In this document: positions 34,452-44,949 of the stretch, piece after piece
How positions within the stretch are numbered: the first letter of the stretch is position 1
How the letters are laid out: every line of letters begins with the position of its first letter
Source of the DNA: CTSoil-075 sp964292325
GTDB lineage: Bacteria; Bacillota; Negativicutes; DSM-13327
Direction: 5' to 3'
DNA: 64,000 nucleotides
Assembly: GCA_964292325.1 (NCBI GenBank)
Contig: CAXYVG010000003.1
Location: 6,635 to 70,634 of the forward strand
Position numbers and translations under genes: made by a program
Notes under the pieces: generated by a model
The model's database searches: none
Seen by the model: the letters and a program-made list of their open reading frames with translations, nothing else
What the model was told of the DNA's origin: nothing

Positions 34452-35375
34452 TTATCGTCCCTCAAACCACGTATATGTCTGCTCAATACCATCTCTAAGC
34501 GAAGTCTTAGCCTGCCAACCTAGTGCACTCAATTTGCTCACATCAAGGCGTTTTACTGGTGTACCATCTGGCTTACTAGCATCATATACAATTTGGCCTT
34601 TAAACCCAGTAACATCAGCTATCATACTTGACAATTCAGCTATCGTTACATCACTACCTGTACCAATATTAACAATCTCACGATCACTGTAGTTTTGCAT
34701 CAAGAAATAGCAGGCCTCTGCCATATCATCTACACATAGAAACTCACGTCGCGGCTTACCGCTGCCCCACACAGTAACCGATGGACTACTTTGCTCTTTG
34801 GCCTCATGAAACTTACGAAGTAAAGCAGGAAGAACATGCGAAGTTTCTAAATCAAAATTATCGTTAATACCATATAAATTAGTTGGCATCACGGATATAA
34901 AATCATCGCCATACTGCTGGCGATATGCCTGACACATCTTAATCCCAGCGATCTTAGCAATTGCATAGGACTCATTCGTCGGTTCTAATTCACCAGTCAG
35001 TAGATATTCTTCTTTTAATGGTTGTGGTGCAAACTTGGGGTAAATACATGAGCTTCCTAAAAACATCAACTTCGTCACACCATACTGATGTGCAGCCTGA
35101 ATCACATTATTTTGAATTAACAGGTTATCATAAATAAACTCGGCAGGATAAGTATTATTAGCATGAATCCCGCCAACCTTCGCTGCTGCTAAGAAAACAA
35201 ATTCCGGACGTTCTGCACTAAAGAATTCATTCACTAACACCTGGTTGCGCAAATCAAGCTCTTTACTTGTCCGCTCAATAATATTAGTATATCCTTCATT
35301 TCGTAATCTTCGAACAATGGCCGAACCAACCAATCCTCGACTGCCTGCTACATAAATTTTAGCATTGATATCCAT
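34452..35375 (-). CDS. fcl: GDP-L-fucose synthase
   Basis: Fcl (WcaG) epimerises and reduces GDP-4-keto-6-deoxymannose to GDP-L-fucose. The protein (307 residues from ATG 35375, with an AGGAGGG site) has [59 protein letters not shown] and [16 protein letters not shown], plus the catalytic His region ([17 protein letters not shown]). All are diagnostic. It follows gmd by 37 nt. Confidence 0.97.
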   Translation of the reverse strand: MDINAKIYVAGSRGLVGSAIVRRLRNEGYTNIIERTSKELDLRNQVLVNEFFSAERPEFVFLAAAKVGGIHANNTYPAEFIYDNLLIQNNVIQAAHQYGVTKLMFLGSSCIYPKFAPQPLKEEYLLTGELEPTNESYAIAKIAGIKMCQAYRQQYGDDFISVMPTNLYGINDNFDLETSHVLPALLRKFHEAKEQSSPSVTVWGSGKPRREFLCVDDMAEACYFLMQNYSDREIVNIGTGSDVTIAELSSMIADVTGFKGQIVYDASKPDGTPVKRLDVSKLSALGWQAKTSLRDGIEQTYTWFEGR

Positions 35376-35412
35376 GACTATCCCTCCTGATATTTTAAAG
35401 ACACCGTCTAAA

Positions 35413-36519
35413 CTACTCATTAAAAGAATTTACACGATATCCATGTTCTTTGCACAATACATCACGTTCAGCTGCTTTTAAATCCTCTTCCACCATCATG
35501 CAAACCAGTTGTTGTAATGTGGTCTTAGGTGTCCATCCCAGCTTTTCTTTCGCTTTAGTTGGATCGCCCAACAGCAATTCCACTTCTGTCGGGCGGAAAT
35601 AACGAGGATCAACCTGCACTAGTACATCACCTGTAGCTGCATCCATCCCTTTTTCATCCACGCCGTTTCCCTGCCACACCATATCAATACCAACATGTTT
35701 AAATGCCAATTCAACAAACTCACGTACAGTATGCATTTCACCAGTAGCAATGACAAAATCCTCTGCCTGTTCTTGCTGCAATATCATCCACATCGCTTTT
35801 ACATAATCGCCAGCATAACCCCAGTCCCGTTTGGAATCTAAATTCCCCAAATATAGATTTTTCTGTAGTCCTAGTTTAACGCGAGCGACTGCCCTAGTAA
35901 TCTTTCGCGTAACAAAGGTTTCACCGCGAATTGGCGACTCATGATTAAACAAGATACCGTTACATGCATATATACCATAAGCTTCACGATAATTTACAGT
36001 AATCCAATAGCCATACATCTTCGCTACTGCATAAGGACTGCGTGGATAAAAAGGCGTAGTTTCTTTCTGTGGTGTTTCTTGTACCAAACCATATAATTCG
36101 CTAGTAGACGCTTGATAAAATTTAGTCTTCTTCTCTAAACCTAAAATACGAATGGCTTCTAAAATTCTCAGCGTACCAATCCCATCAGCATTAGCTGTAT
36201 ATTCAGGCGTATCAAATGAAACCTGTACATGACTCATTGCAGCCAGATTATAAATTTCGTCAGGCTGTACCTGCTGAATAATACGGATTAAATTAGTTGA
36301 GTCAGTAAGATCACCATAATGCATGAAAAATTTTACATCGTCTTCATGCACATCTTTATATAAGTGATCAATTCGAGCTGTATTGAAAAGTGAACTACGG
36401 CGCTTAATGCCGTGTACAATATAACCTTTCTTCAGTAAAAACTCTGCTAAATAAGCTCCATCCTGACCGGTAATACCGGTAATTAAGGCTACCTTGCTCA
36501 TTTTATCATTTGATTTCAT
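35413..36519 (-). CDS. gmd: GDP-mannose 4,6-dehydratase
   Basis: Gmd converts GDP-mannose to GDP-4-keto-6-deoxymannose. The 368-residue protein has [19 protein letters not shown], the [18 protein letters not shown] loop, [46 protein letters not shown] and [20 protein letters not shown] 36519 is preceded by AGGAGTG. The ORF could be read one codon longer from a TTG. A decayed copy of the same gene lies 1.5 kb away at 38.0-38.3 kb. Confidence 0.97.
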   Translation of the reverse strand: MKSNDKMSKVALITGITGQDGAYLAEFLLKKGYIVHGIKRRSSLFNTARIDHLYKDVHEDDVKFFMHYGDLTDSTNLIRIIQQVQPDEIYNLAAMSHVQVSFDTPEYTANADGIGTLRILEAIRILGLEKKTKFYQASTSELYGLVQETPQKETTPFYPRSPYAVAKMYGYWITVNYREAYGIYACNGILFNHESPIRGETFVTRKITRAVARVKLGLQKNLYLGNLDSKRDWGYAGDYVKAMWMILQQEQAEDFVIATGEMHTVREFVELAFKHVGIDMVWQGNGVDEKGMDAATGDVLVQVDPRYFRPTEVELLLGDPTKAKEKLGWTPKTTLQQLVCMMVEEDLKAAERDVLCKEHGYRVNSFNE

Positions 36520-36564
36520 CAACTATCACTCCTATTTTTATTTGATATCGATTCTACCATTTCA

Positions 36565-37731
36565 TCAATCCCTACAATACAAATCCCTTGTATATACTTT
36601 ATCTGCCACATCTTTCATATCATCTGACATCCTGTTTACTACAATCACATCGGATATCTTCTTGAATTCCACTAAATCTCTAATGACTCTTGAATTATAA
36701 AAATAATCTTCCTTTAATGCAGGTTCATAAACGACCACTTCAATCCCTTTGGCCTTCATGCGCTTCATGACTCCTTGAATGGATGATTGTCTAAAGTTAT
36801 CTGAATTTGTTTTCATGGTTAATCGATAAATACCTACGATATTAGGTTTTCTGGATAATATCATATCTGCGATATGGTCTTTTCTCGTTCTATTAGCATC
36901 GACAATGGCCGCCATGATATTATTGGGCACATCCGCATAGTTTGCTAATAGTTGTTTTGTATCCTTGGGCAAGCAATACCCACCATAACCAAAGGATGGA
37001 TTGTTATAATGACTTCCAATACGAGGGTCTAGACATACCCCTTCTATGATTTGCTGCGCATTTAATCCCCTTACCTCTGCATAGGTATCCAGCTCATTAA
37101 AGTACGCCACTCGCATAGCTAGATATGTATTAGCAAACAGTTTGATTGCCTCGGCTTCTGTGGAATTAGTAAATAATACTGGTATATCTTCTTTAATGGC
37201 TCCTTGTATGAACAAATCTGCAAACATTTTTGCTCTTTCCGATTGTTCTCCTACAATAATACGTGAAGGATATAAATTATCGTATAAAGCTTTTCCTTCC
37301 CTTAAGAACTCTGGTGAAAAAATAATATTATCTGTTTCAAACATCTTTCTTACTTTCTCAGTATACCCCACTGGAACTGTTGATTTTATGATCATAACTG
37401 CATTTGGATTAATTGACAATACATTGGCTATAACAGCTTCAACAGTCCTCGTATTAAAATAATTCTTATCTGCATCGTAATTAGTCGGAGTAGCGATAAT
37501 AACATAATCTGCATCTTTATAAGCTGCATAAATATCCGTTGTTGCCGTTAAATTTAAATCCCTTGTTGCTAAATATTCTTCAAGTTCTTTATCACAGATC
37601 GGTGATTTGCGTTTATTAATCATATCCACTTTTTCTTGGATAATATCAAGTGCTATTACTTCGTTATGTTGTGCCAGTAATACGACATTGGATAAACCGA
37701 CGTAGCCAGATCCAGCTATTGTGATTTTCAT
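36565..37731 (-). CDS. ugd: UDP-glucose 6-dehydrogenase
   Basis: Ugd oxidises UDP-glucose twice to UDP-glucuronate with NAD+. The 388-residue protein has [66 protein letters not shown], and the catalytic Cys in [14 protein letters not shown]. The C-terminal domain includes [20 protein letters not shown]. This is the short CapL/Udg-type form found in capsule loci. It has a GGGG site and follows the gmd remnant. Glucuronate is therefore expected in the polymer (inference). Confidence 0.96.
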   Translation of the reverse strand: MKITIAGSGYVGLSNVVLLAQHNEVIALDIIQEKVDMINKRKSPICDKELEEYLATRDLNLTATTDIYAAYKDADYVIIATPTNYDADKNYFNTRTVEAVIANVLSINPNAVMIIKSTVPVGYTEKVRKMFETDNIIFSPEFLREGKALYDNLYPSRIIVGEQSERAKMFADLFIQGAIKEDIPVLFTNSTEAEAIKLFANTYLAMRVAYFNELDTYAEVRGLNAQQIIEGVCLDPRIGSHYNNPSFGYGGYCLPKDTKQLLANYADVPNNIMAAIVDANRTRKDHIADMILSRKPNIVGIYRLTMKTNSDNFRQSSIQGVMKRMKAKGIEVVVYEPALKEDYFYNSRVIRDLVEFKKISDVIVVNRMSDDMKDVADKVYTRDLYCRD

Positions 37732-37984
37732 TTTGCAACCCCTTTCATGTCAATGGAGTATATAGTTAACGTCCTAATCTTTCATTTTACATTAAAATCT
37801 ACTCTACCAAATTCAGACATGCAATACCTATTCCAAGCCTTTTTTCGGTGTATCTCTTAGCTAAACAACCTAACAAAAATTGATCATACGTCCGTCTTAG
37901 GCTATGAGTCAATACAACACTACATCTTTCTTAGCAGTCTATAAATCTTCATGTACTATCAGCAACCTGTTCAAACGAAACTAT

Positions 37985-38271
37985 TTTGGATTCTCAGCCC
38001 AATTTGACTTTGGCTTTGCCAGGATCTCCTAAAAGCAAATTAATTTCTGTCGGACAGAAACAACGTGGATCAACTTCGACTATAATTTCGTCGTTGGCTT
38101 TATTTAATCCTTGTTCCTATACTCCACGACCTTGACAAATCTCCATTTTTGTTTTGCATCTAGGCAAATCTCTTACCAATAACAAAGGTTTAGCCCCACA
38201 GTGGCGATCATGATTGAATCATATCCCATTGCAAGCGTATATTCCACACGTTTCGCAATTTATTATATAAC
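37985..38271 (-). pseudogene. gmd: Decayed GDP-mannose 4,6-dehydratase fragment
   Basis: I translated the gap 37732-38271 on the minus strand. It contains [16 protein letters not shown] (Gmd has [13 protein letters not shown]). Further along it reads [22 protein letters not shown] and then [20 protein letters not shown], against [19 protein letters not shown] and [19 protein letters not shown] in the intact gmd at 35.4 kb. Several stop codons and a deletion of roughly 60 or more codons between the two blocks show it is dead. The upstream end merges with the stop codon of the acyltransferase gene. Bases 37732-37984 show no further gene I can support. Confidence 0.85.
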
Positions 38272-39264
38272 TTATGGAGAGCAGTGTTTTATATTCTTCT
38301 TATATGTTATTACTTTATTGAATTCTATAATAATCGTTATAATAAAACACCCCATTAATTTAGTGAAGATTTTAATCGCTCCGCTGATTGGCATTCCACT
38401 GTTAATAAGAAATATAACAATAGCATTTGGTATATATCCAGTAAGTGGATAAAAATAGAATGAATTAGCACCAACATAACTTAATATTCCTGAGACCTTC
38501 CACCTTTTTATATACCTAGACACTCCTATTACACAATAAATACCGCAAAGGGCCACAAGATAAGTCCAAACAATATCGAAGGCACGATTGCTGTTAAAAT
38601 CAAGAACGCCCCCATTGAGTTTGATTATTATTACCGAACCTACAATGCTAACAATTGCTGCTCCAATGAAAGGTAGAAGTTTCAACCCTGTACGGTATAC
38701 CCCTGCTTTATTTGCCCAATAACCAATTGAATAAAAACCTAATGCATACAACGATGGAGCAATTTTAAACAATGAGCCTATTCTCAAAACATTTCCAATA
38801 TAGCCAATAATTACGCATATTCCAATAAGTATATACAATATCATAGCATTTTTACAAATATGGCAGAGCAACAGGAAAATAGTATCCACAAGAAACAATG
38901 AGAAAAAAAACCAAAGGATGTCATTCCCACCCTGCCCAGTTACTATACCAATAAGGCTTTTTATCAAAAATTCTTTTCCAAGATCCAGGATTAAATAATC
39001 TGACAAGATAAACATTACTGAATAGACTATATATGGAATTATTAAATGTTTTACTTTTTTTAGAATAAACTCTTTTAATGCCAACTGCTTTGGCTTAACA
39101 AAATATCCAGACAAATAGAAGAACAATGGCATATGAAACGAAAAAATCCAAAGTCTTATGTTCTCTGGGATACTAGGCATGTGTCCCATAACAACAAAAA
39201 TTATTCCAATTCCTTTTGCTATATCTACCCATTCTATACGATTGTTTTTCATCTCTGTATTCAT
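38272..39264 (-). CDS. Acyltransferase family 3 membrane protein (fucose 4-O-acetylase-like)
   Basis: This 330-residue integral membrane protein has about ten hydrophobic segments. The N-terminus has RIEWVDIAKGIGIIFVVMGH with the conserved His of family 3 acyltransferases, then WIFSFHMPLFFYLSGYF. This resembles the COG3594 fucose 4-O-acetylase group. It likely transfers acetyl from cytoplasmic acetyl-CoA to a sugar of the repeat unit. With gmd and fcl in the same locus, fucose is a fair candidate, but that is inference. It has a GAGGGGAAGG site, and its 3' end runs into the gmd remnant. Confidence 0.85.
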   Translation of the reverse strand: MNTEMKNNRIEWVDIAKGIGIIFVVMGHMPSIPENIRLWIFSFHMPLFFYLSGYFVKPKQLALKEFILKKVKHLIIPYIVYSVMFILSDYLILDLGKEFLIKSLIGIVTGQGGNDILWFFFSLFLVDTIFLLLCHICKNAMILYILIGICVIIGYIGNVLRIGSLFKIAPSLYALGFYSIGYWANKAGVYRTGLKLLPFIGAAIVSIVGSVIIIKLNGGVLDFNSNRAFDIVWTYLVALCGIYCVIGVSRYIKRWKVSGILSYVGANSFYFYPLTGYIPNAIVIFLINSGMPISGAIKIFTKLMGCFIITIIIEFNKVITYKKNIKHCSP

Positions 39265-39279
39265 ATGTCCTTCCCCTCT

Positions 39280-40707
39280 TTATGCCCTTGAAACCCATCT
39301 ATTAGAAATAACACAACCAATCTTTTCTATAATCAAAGATATCATTTTTTTATTAAACATAATAAATAGAATAATTGCTGTGACAATATTTAACCACCGA
39401 AAATAATAATTTACATCAATATATACGAAAGCTAGAAAATACGCATAAACCAGCCAAAATAAATAAACCTTTTTGCCAAAATCAAATTTAACGTTTTTGC
39501 TTAATTTTCTCTTTCTTAAAACACATACGACCATATTAGAAATCAACGTTGATATAGCCGCTGCAAATAGACCAATAAAATTTATTAATATAACGTGAAT
39601 AACGACATTCACAACCGCACCAATAACTGTAGTATAGCCATTAGATTTCGGTTCTTTAAAGCTAATCATAATTCCACCATAATACTGAGCAATAGATGAA
39701 AATACTGTTGCAGTTAACAGAATTGGCGTGTACATATACCCATCGTGATACTTTACGTCAAATATATAATCAAATAAAATAAAGTTTACACTTAGTACAC
39801 AACAGCATATTGTTAATAACATTCTTAATGAGTTCTTATATACAGAATTATAATAGGCATCACGATCCTGCGCATTTACAACTTCTGAAGCGGAGTCCTG
39901 CCACGATATATTAAACATTCCAAATACAGAGGCACAAACTGATGGAATTTTATACGCAATCGCATAAATACCGTTTGAAGCAGTACCAAGAAATACACTA
40001 ATTATCCATCGATCAGAAGCATTCATCACCCACCAAGATAAATTATTAGGAATAAGAGGCAATGAATACTCAATCATTCTTTTCATTTCTTGTAATTTAA
40101 TACAACTCAATGAAAAATACTTATAGTACTTTGAAGAAACTAAAATTAATATATCTCCAACTATATATCCCACTGCGTAACCTAAAACAATACCATGTAC
40201 TCCATAGTTTAGCATTCTTACAAATACAGTTACAGCAATAGCAATAAAAATAGCCGTAATTGCACTACAAAATGAATAGATATTTAGTTTTTTTATCCCT
40301 CTCAAGAAAGACTGACAATAACTATTAAGTACTTGCCCTAAAAGTAAAAAATAGAACGATATCAATATCCATCTGTGTGTAATACATAGAGCAATGGCAA
40401 TGGCAACTGTAAAAACAAACATACCAATGCAGACTATTGCCAGCCCATTTGATATATATATTTTTTTTTCTTCCAATTTATCAACATCAATTGAAAACCT
40501 GAATAACGCTTCACCACTCGCTAAATTCACAATTGGAAGTAACATCGAAACGTATGTTACGAATAAATCAAATGTTCCATATTCTTCAGCAGATAACCAT
40601 GCGCTGAAGAGTGGCACCATTAAAAATTGAAGTAAATTTATCAATAGGACGCCAATTGACAATAGCATTGTGTTCTTTGCTAAACGGTTACTATTTTTTA
40701 CATTCAT
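39280..40707 (-). CDS. wzx: Wzx-type repeat-unit flippase (polysaccharide biosynthesis protein)
   Basis: This 475-residue protein has about 12-14 membrane segments and few charged residues. It belongs to the PST/MOP superfamily that moves undecaprenyl-linked repeat units across the membrane. The start of the conserved part is RLAKNTMLLSIGVLLINLLQ, followed by FSAWLSAEEYGTFDLF, both typical of the RfbX/Wzx N-terminus. I use ATG 40707, with AAGGTG upstream. The longer frame overlaps the DUF2264 gene. A wzy-like gene at 45.5 kb completes the Wzx/Wzy system. Confidence 0.9.
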   Translation of the reverse strand: MNVKNSNRLAKNTMLLSIGVLLINLLQFLMVPLFSAWLSAEEYGTFDLFVTYVSMLLPIVNLASGEALFRFSIDVDKLEEKKIYISNGLAIVCIGMFVFTVAIAIALCITHRWILISFYFLLLGQVLNSYCQSFLRGIKKLNIYSFCSAITAIFIAIAVTVFVRMLNYGVHGIVLGYAVGYIVGDILILVSSKYYKYFSLSCIKLQEMKRMIEYSLPLIPNNLSWWVMNASDRWIISVFLGTASNGIYAIAYKIPSVCASVFGMFNISWQDSASEVVNAQDRDAYYNSVYKNSLRMLLTICCCVLSVNFILFDYIFDVKYHDGYMYTPILLTATVFSSIAQYYGGIMISFKEPKSNGYTTVIGAVVNVVIHVILINFIGLFAAAISTLISNMVVCVLRKRKLSKNVKFDFGKKVYLFWLVYAYFLAFVYIDVNYYFRWLNIVTAIILFIMFNKKMISLIIEKIGCVISNRWVSRA

Positions 40708-40717
40708 ACTTTTCACC

Positions 40718-42595
40718 TTATATACTATTTTTAAATTTTCGTAAAATTTTCTTAATACGTTTAGCAAGCGAAATTAATCGATATGGTTCTTTATAATCTC
40801 GACCCACATTAATCTCAAACCTCTTCCCATTCACGATTAGTTCCCTATTATTATTGTCAAACTCAATACAAGGTAATAACTTAATCACATCCGCAATTGT
40901 ATCGATTGTTTTTTGTGCTCCATAAACTGCACTAACTAAAAAATATTGTCCCGGTTCCAGCTCCCACTTGAGACATGGTATGGTACTCCTAGAATAAAGT
41001 GCATTTGTACCAGGTGCCGCAAAATTCACAACCGGTTCTCCATTACCAAAAACAGAAACTATAACAACATCCTTGCTTTCATTTGAAACAAATAAAATCC
41101 CATTCTTCGTCTCATATTTTGATTCATTGTCAATACTATATCCACAATCCACTAGAATAATGGGAATTTCTGTTTTCACTTTATGGATACGAATATGCCA
41201 CGGTGCTCCAGGTATTATTGATGAATTTACCTTTACCCCCTCTATCGGTTTCCATATAGATACCTGCATCTGATTCGCAGGCACAGTGATATAATCATGT
41301 CGTGCTACGTAATCTTCACCATTAAAACTAATTGCCATATTTGAATCGCATGCTAAGTTTTCTAATCCATTATACGATTTTGATATGTTAAATCCAAATA
41401 AAGTTGAATATACAAATTTTTCATATTTACATTCTGTATGTCCAAACTTATTTTTGCTAAACTGTCCATTTACAAAAGCATACACATCACCTTGAAATCT
41501 GCAAATCGACATTTTTGCTTTCGGGATATCACAATAAGCTTCAAGTTTGGGTAATGGTAATTCCTCTTTTATAAAAAAGCTATTATCGTCTGAACATAGT
41601 AGCATAGCAAATGCTTTTAGTGCCCAATACCCAGACCCCGTCGCATTATATGTTTCAGTAAAAGCCTGATTAGGATAAGCGTACCCAAGCGTTAAAAAAC
41701 CCTCTTGAGTAAATATATTTTGTTCCATCCACCACCTTAAATTTCTGTTAATTATCCCTTTGATATAACCCACTTCAAAATGCTCTGGATTAACTGTCAC
41801 ATATGCTGACCAAAACGAACATTGAGCGAATTTATATGTTAAGCTTCTTCCAAAAGGTAAGGCGGCTCCAGAATCAGAAAACCAATATATGAATGATTTT
41901 GAAAATTCTTTTGAACGCTCTTTAATTATTGAAATTCTTTCTGGATTTTCAATATACCTTGCATATAACAATGAATAATAATGAATTGCAAATGATACAT
42001 AATAATCTCTTTGATTCGTTATCCCATCCGAATACCAGCCATTACCAAGATACATTTTCTCCATCTCAACAAACGCCTTATCTATTTTATTCTGAGAGTA
42101 TGAGAAACCCAAAGCCTTCAAAAATTCATTAACAAGAATTACAAAAAAAATCCAATTATTATTACTTACATTTACTTGATTGATCTGTAATAACCACTTT
42201 ACAATATTGTCTTTTTCATTCTGGTCTAGCTCTTCGTTAAAAAAGACAACATTCCGATACATGAAAAATGATATCGGGAGCATTTCCACAATCCGTTGAT
42301 CATAATCTAAAACTGTGCCCCAGTATTCTGAATGATTTGGATTAGTACCATTAGCTATCATACGCAGTGCTATTTTTTTTATTTTATCGGTAATATTATT
42401 ACCTTCTACATATGCAAGTCCCCACAAAATCCTAGCAAATGTCTCAAGACCGATAACCCGATCACTGTACCGTGCTGCATAATAAACAGGGAGTTCAATT
42501 ATTGCTTTTTTAGTGTCAAAATAACAGAATGTGGGAGAGATTATCTTTAACAACAGCTCATTATAATCCTTTTTACTGGATAGTTTCAAGCTCAT
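40718..42595 (-). CDS. DUF2264 family protein, possible polysaccharide-active enzyme
   Basis: This 625-residue protein has no signal peptide or membrane segment. The N-terminal two thirds are rich in aromatic residues and helices (TFARILWGLAYVEGN, NNNWIFFVILVNEFL, YSDGITNQRDYYVSFAIHYY). This fits the alpha/alpha-barrel of the DUF2264 family. The last 200 residues are beta-rich. Members are mostly found in polysaccharide-degradation loci, so its place between wzx and an F420H2-dehydrogenase-like gene in a synthesis cluster is unusual. It may trim, depolymerise or bind the polymer, but being cytoplasmic by sequence it could act on intermediates. The start at ATG 42595 has a GAGG site. Confidence 0.7.
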   Translation of the reverse strand: MSLKLSSKKDYNELLLKIISPTFCYFDTKKAIIELPVYYAARYSDRVIGLETFARILWGLAYVEGNNITDKIKKIALRMIANGTNPNHSEYWGTVLDYDQRIVEMLPISFFMYRNVVFFNEELDQNEKDNIVKWLLQINQVNVSNNNWIFFVILVNEFLKALGFSYSQNKIDKAFVEMEKMYLGNGWYSDGITNQRDYYVSFAIHYYSLLYARYIENPERISIIKERSKEFSKSFIYWFSDSGAALPFGRSLTYKFAQCSFWSAYVTVNPEHFEVGYIKGIINRNLRWWMEQNIFTQEGFLTLGYAYPNQAFTETYNATGSGYWALKAFAMLLCSDDNSFFIKEELPLPKLEAYCDIPKAKMSICRFQGDVYAFVNGQFSKNKFGHTECKYEKFVYSTLFGFNISKSYNGLENLACDSNMAISFNGEDYVARHDYITVPANQMQVSIWKPIEGVKVNSSIIPGAPWHIRIHKVKTEIPIILVDCGYSIDNESKYETKNGILFVSNESKDVVIVSVFGNGEPVVNFAAPGTNALYSRSTIPCLKWELEPGQYFLVSAVYGAQKTIDTIADVIKLLPCIEFDNNNRELIVNGKRFEINVGRDYKEPYRLISLAKRIKKILRKFKNSI

Positions 42596-42612
42596 CCTAT
42601 TTCCTCTTTTCT

Positions 42613-43779
42613 TCAGCAATCTAACCTAATCATCTTCTGTATTTTTCGATACATTTGCAAAAGCATTCCGTATTTTTTGAGTTTAGACTTAGCAATATAT
42701 ATTTCATATTTTCTGCCTACCAATGAATTCACTGCTTTTGTAAACCCAAATTTTCTATATCTCACCCGAAATTCCTCGACATTTTTATTTTTCATAGTAG
42801 GTGAAAGTAAACGTGGGTTTTCTTTACAAGCCTCATCAAGAGTATGCTCTTCAATTAGTAATACATCTTTATATTCCTGTATCAGTTTCTCCCCCTTTTC
42901 TGTCGTTGTCATTATAAGAGAAACACCTTTTTTTCTCTCTTCCATGTTAAAAATTCTGCTGTTTTCTAATCCCCAAAAATCACCAATTGTTATATCGCCA
43001 ACTCTCATTTTTTGTGCAAATTGACAATGAAAGCAGCTTTCTCGTAAACTCAGATGTTCATCAAAGGCTCTAAAATAAACGCTATGCCAGCGTTTTTCTT
43101 CAAATACCGTTTTCTCATTAAAATTCAATACTGTTCCATATATCTCATTATTACGAAATTTCATATCATCTACCCTTCCAGAATAAATACTGGAAATGTA
43201 ATCCTTCATATACTTTGTCGAAGGGACACCACCGCATACAAAACTCATCGCCGTAAGATTCTGTGACTTTAAGCCCATAAAATTCAAAATACCTGCAACT
43301 TGGCATGGCGTTCCAATAAACAACACTTGTTTGCCTCGCTCAATTTCATTTTTTACCTGCTTAAATACATCCCCCAACTTACTTTGAACATATTTTGTAC
43401 CTTGAAAGCATTTTAATTGATCAATTCTATCCGCCTTTTTATATATAAGGTTCAATTCTTTATCAAAGGTACATCCAAATACTACACCATTACGTAAAAT
43501 AAATTCTCTGCTGATAGCTGTAGCGATCCCCCCCGATGTCGAAGTGTTCCTTATTTCTTCTTCTTTACTGCATCCTGCATATATATGCTTAGGTAGGCGA
43601 AATTCTGGCTTGGAATTATTAATACATACTCTTTTACAGGAACCACAGTTTATACAACTTTTGCTGTTAATTTGTGGATATTCAAAACCAAATTCATCGC
43701 AAATCATAGTTATAGCTTCAAACCCGCAAGCGTATTGGCAAGCACCGCAACCAGTACATGCATTACTGTCACATATCAT
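42613..43779 (-). CDS. Coenzyme F420 hydrogenase/dehydrogenase beta-subunit family, 2[4Fe-4S]
   Basis: This 388-residue protein has an N-terminal bacterial ferredoxin domain with CTGCGACQYAC and CINCGSCKRVC (two 4Fe-4S clusters). The FrhB N- and C-terminal domains follow (TSGGIATAISREFILRNGVV, VLFIGTPCQVAGIL, MRVGDITIGDFWGLE). In exopolysaccharide loci such proteins are often next to polysaccharide pyruvyltransferases and are thought to reduce a sugar intermediate. Here no pyruvyltransferase is nearby, and it lies between a glycosyltransferase and the DUF2264 gene. The electron donor and substrate are unknown. GGAGG precedes the ATG. Confidence 0.88.
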   Translation of the reverse strand: MICDSNACTGCGACQYACGFEAITMICDEFGFEYPQINSKSCINCGSCKRVCINNSKPEFRLPKHIYAGCSKEEEIRNTSTSGGIATAISREFILRNGVVFGCTFDKELNLIYKKADRIDQLKCFQGTKYVQSKLGDVFKQVKNEIERGKQVLFIGTPCQVAGILNFMGLKSQNLTAMSFVCGGVPSTKYMKDYISSIYSGRVDDMKFRNNEIYGTVLNFNEKTVFEEKRWHSVYFRAFDEHLSLRESCFHCQFAQKMRVGDITIGDFWGLENSRIFNMEERKKGVSLIMTTTEKGEKLIQEYKDVLLIEEHTLDEACKENPRLLSPTMKNKNVEEFRVRYRKFGFTKAVNSLVGRKYEIYIAKSKLKKYGMLLQMYRKIQKMIRLDC

Positions 43780-43800
43780 TTTTTCCTCCTATCGAAACTA

Positions 43801-44949
43801 TTATATTTTTAACAACTTTATTCTTATAATTTTTATCAATATTTTGATAATATACTTATAGTCAAAAATTCTTGAATCATAATACCACCTAGTCAAATCG
43901 AAGTCCTTATAAAATTTATTAGTTTCAATGATACTCGTATCATATAAAAAAATGTCCTGTCCATCTAAATTATAAATAATATTCATTTCATGAGGGCGTA
44001 GCTCTAGGGCATATGATCTTACAATCTTATAATTCACTTTTTTTGAAGTCACTAAATATCTTTTTTGAGGATTATCGGTCTTTCCGCCATACAAATTAAC
44101 TGATAATTGATCATCCCTTATCCCAATTGCATCTCCTAACCTTTGCCTTTCAAAAAAGGCATCATAGTAAACAGCAGATTCATCACCATATTGTGCAAAA
44201 GCAAAGTAATTCGTTGAGTCATATTGCATAGGCACTTGATATACGGTTGTTTTCACAGTACAATGTTGCCCAAGTTCAACAAAATTAGTTGTAAAAGAAA
44301 AATATGGATAAACAAAGAATTTATTTTCTGCTATGCAATATTTAATATGATACTTCAGCCATGAACTTTTAGGCCACGATATAATGTGACTTGGTGTATC
44401 TAAACCCTCCTCGATTTCTCCATTGTTAAATTCATACCACTTACGAAAAGCATCCCACTGTTTTGGCATCCAAATTTGCCCCCAAGATTGGGCATATTGC
44501 AAAAAATAAGTGTCATATCTACGTTTTTCAGGCGTAAAAGATCGGCAATTATATTCGCTCCAAAAATGACTATATAACGATATACCCGCTATGTTTTCGT
44601 CATCCTTATAAAACTCTACTGCGGCTTTCATAAAGGTAAAAAATGTTGGTGCAACAAAAATATCATCTTCAAAAATCGCAAGAGCATCATAGTTGCCACT
44701 ATCGATATAATCTCCACAAGTTAAAACATGTCTACGCAGTCCTAAACGTTCTGGGTATGTCTTGATATATTTTCTTCCATGTTGCCATTCAAAACGCTCT
44801 GCATATCTTTCTACTATATCGGAACCACAATTATCAAGACTTATGATTAAATCAACCTTTTCTCCGCCATAGTCTGCGTCCTTTAAAGATCCTAATAACC
44901 TTTTTAAACTATCGACACGGTTATATCCAATTACAACGAGACCGTACAT
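43801..44949 (-). CDS. GT-A fold glycosyltransferase (family 2 / GNT-I-like)
   Basis: This 382-residue protein starts at ATG 44949 (MYGLVVIGYNRVDSLKRLLG), which has a GAGGAG site. The upstream 14 residues of the longer frame come from the IS remnant. A nucleotide-binding start, LIISLDNCGSD and the metal-site segment DALAIFEDDIFVAPTFF are visible, followed by WGQIWMPKQWDAFRKWY and other GNT-I-like residues. It should add a sugar to the lipid-linked repeat unit at the inner membrane face. Specificity is unknown. Confidence 0.8.
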   Translation of the reverse strand: MYGLVVIGYNRVDSLKRLLGSLKDADYGGEKVDLIISLDNCGSDIVERYAERFEWQHGRKYIKTYPERLGLRRHVLTCGDYIDSGNYDALAIFEDDIFVAPTFFTFMKAAVEFYKDDENIAGISLYSHFWSEYNCRSFTPEKRRYDTYFLQYAQSWGQIWMPKQWDAFRKWYEFNNGEIEEGLDTPSHIISWPKSSWLKYHIKYCIAENKFFVYPYFSFTTNFVELGQHCTVKTTVYQVPMQYDSTNYFAFAQYGDESAVYYDAFFERQRLGDAIGIRDDQLSVNLYGGKTDNPQKRYLVTSKKVNYKIVRSYALELRPHEMNIIYNLDGQDIFLYDTSIIETNKFYKDFDLTRWYYDSRIFDYKYIIKILIKIIRIKLLKI

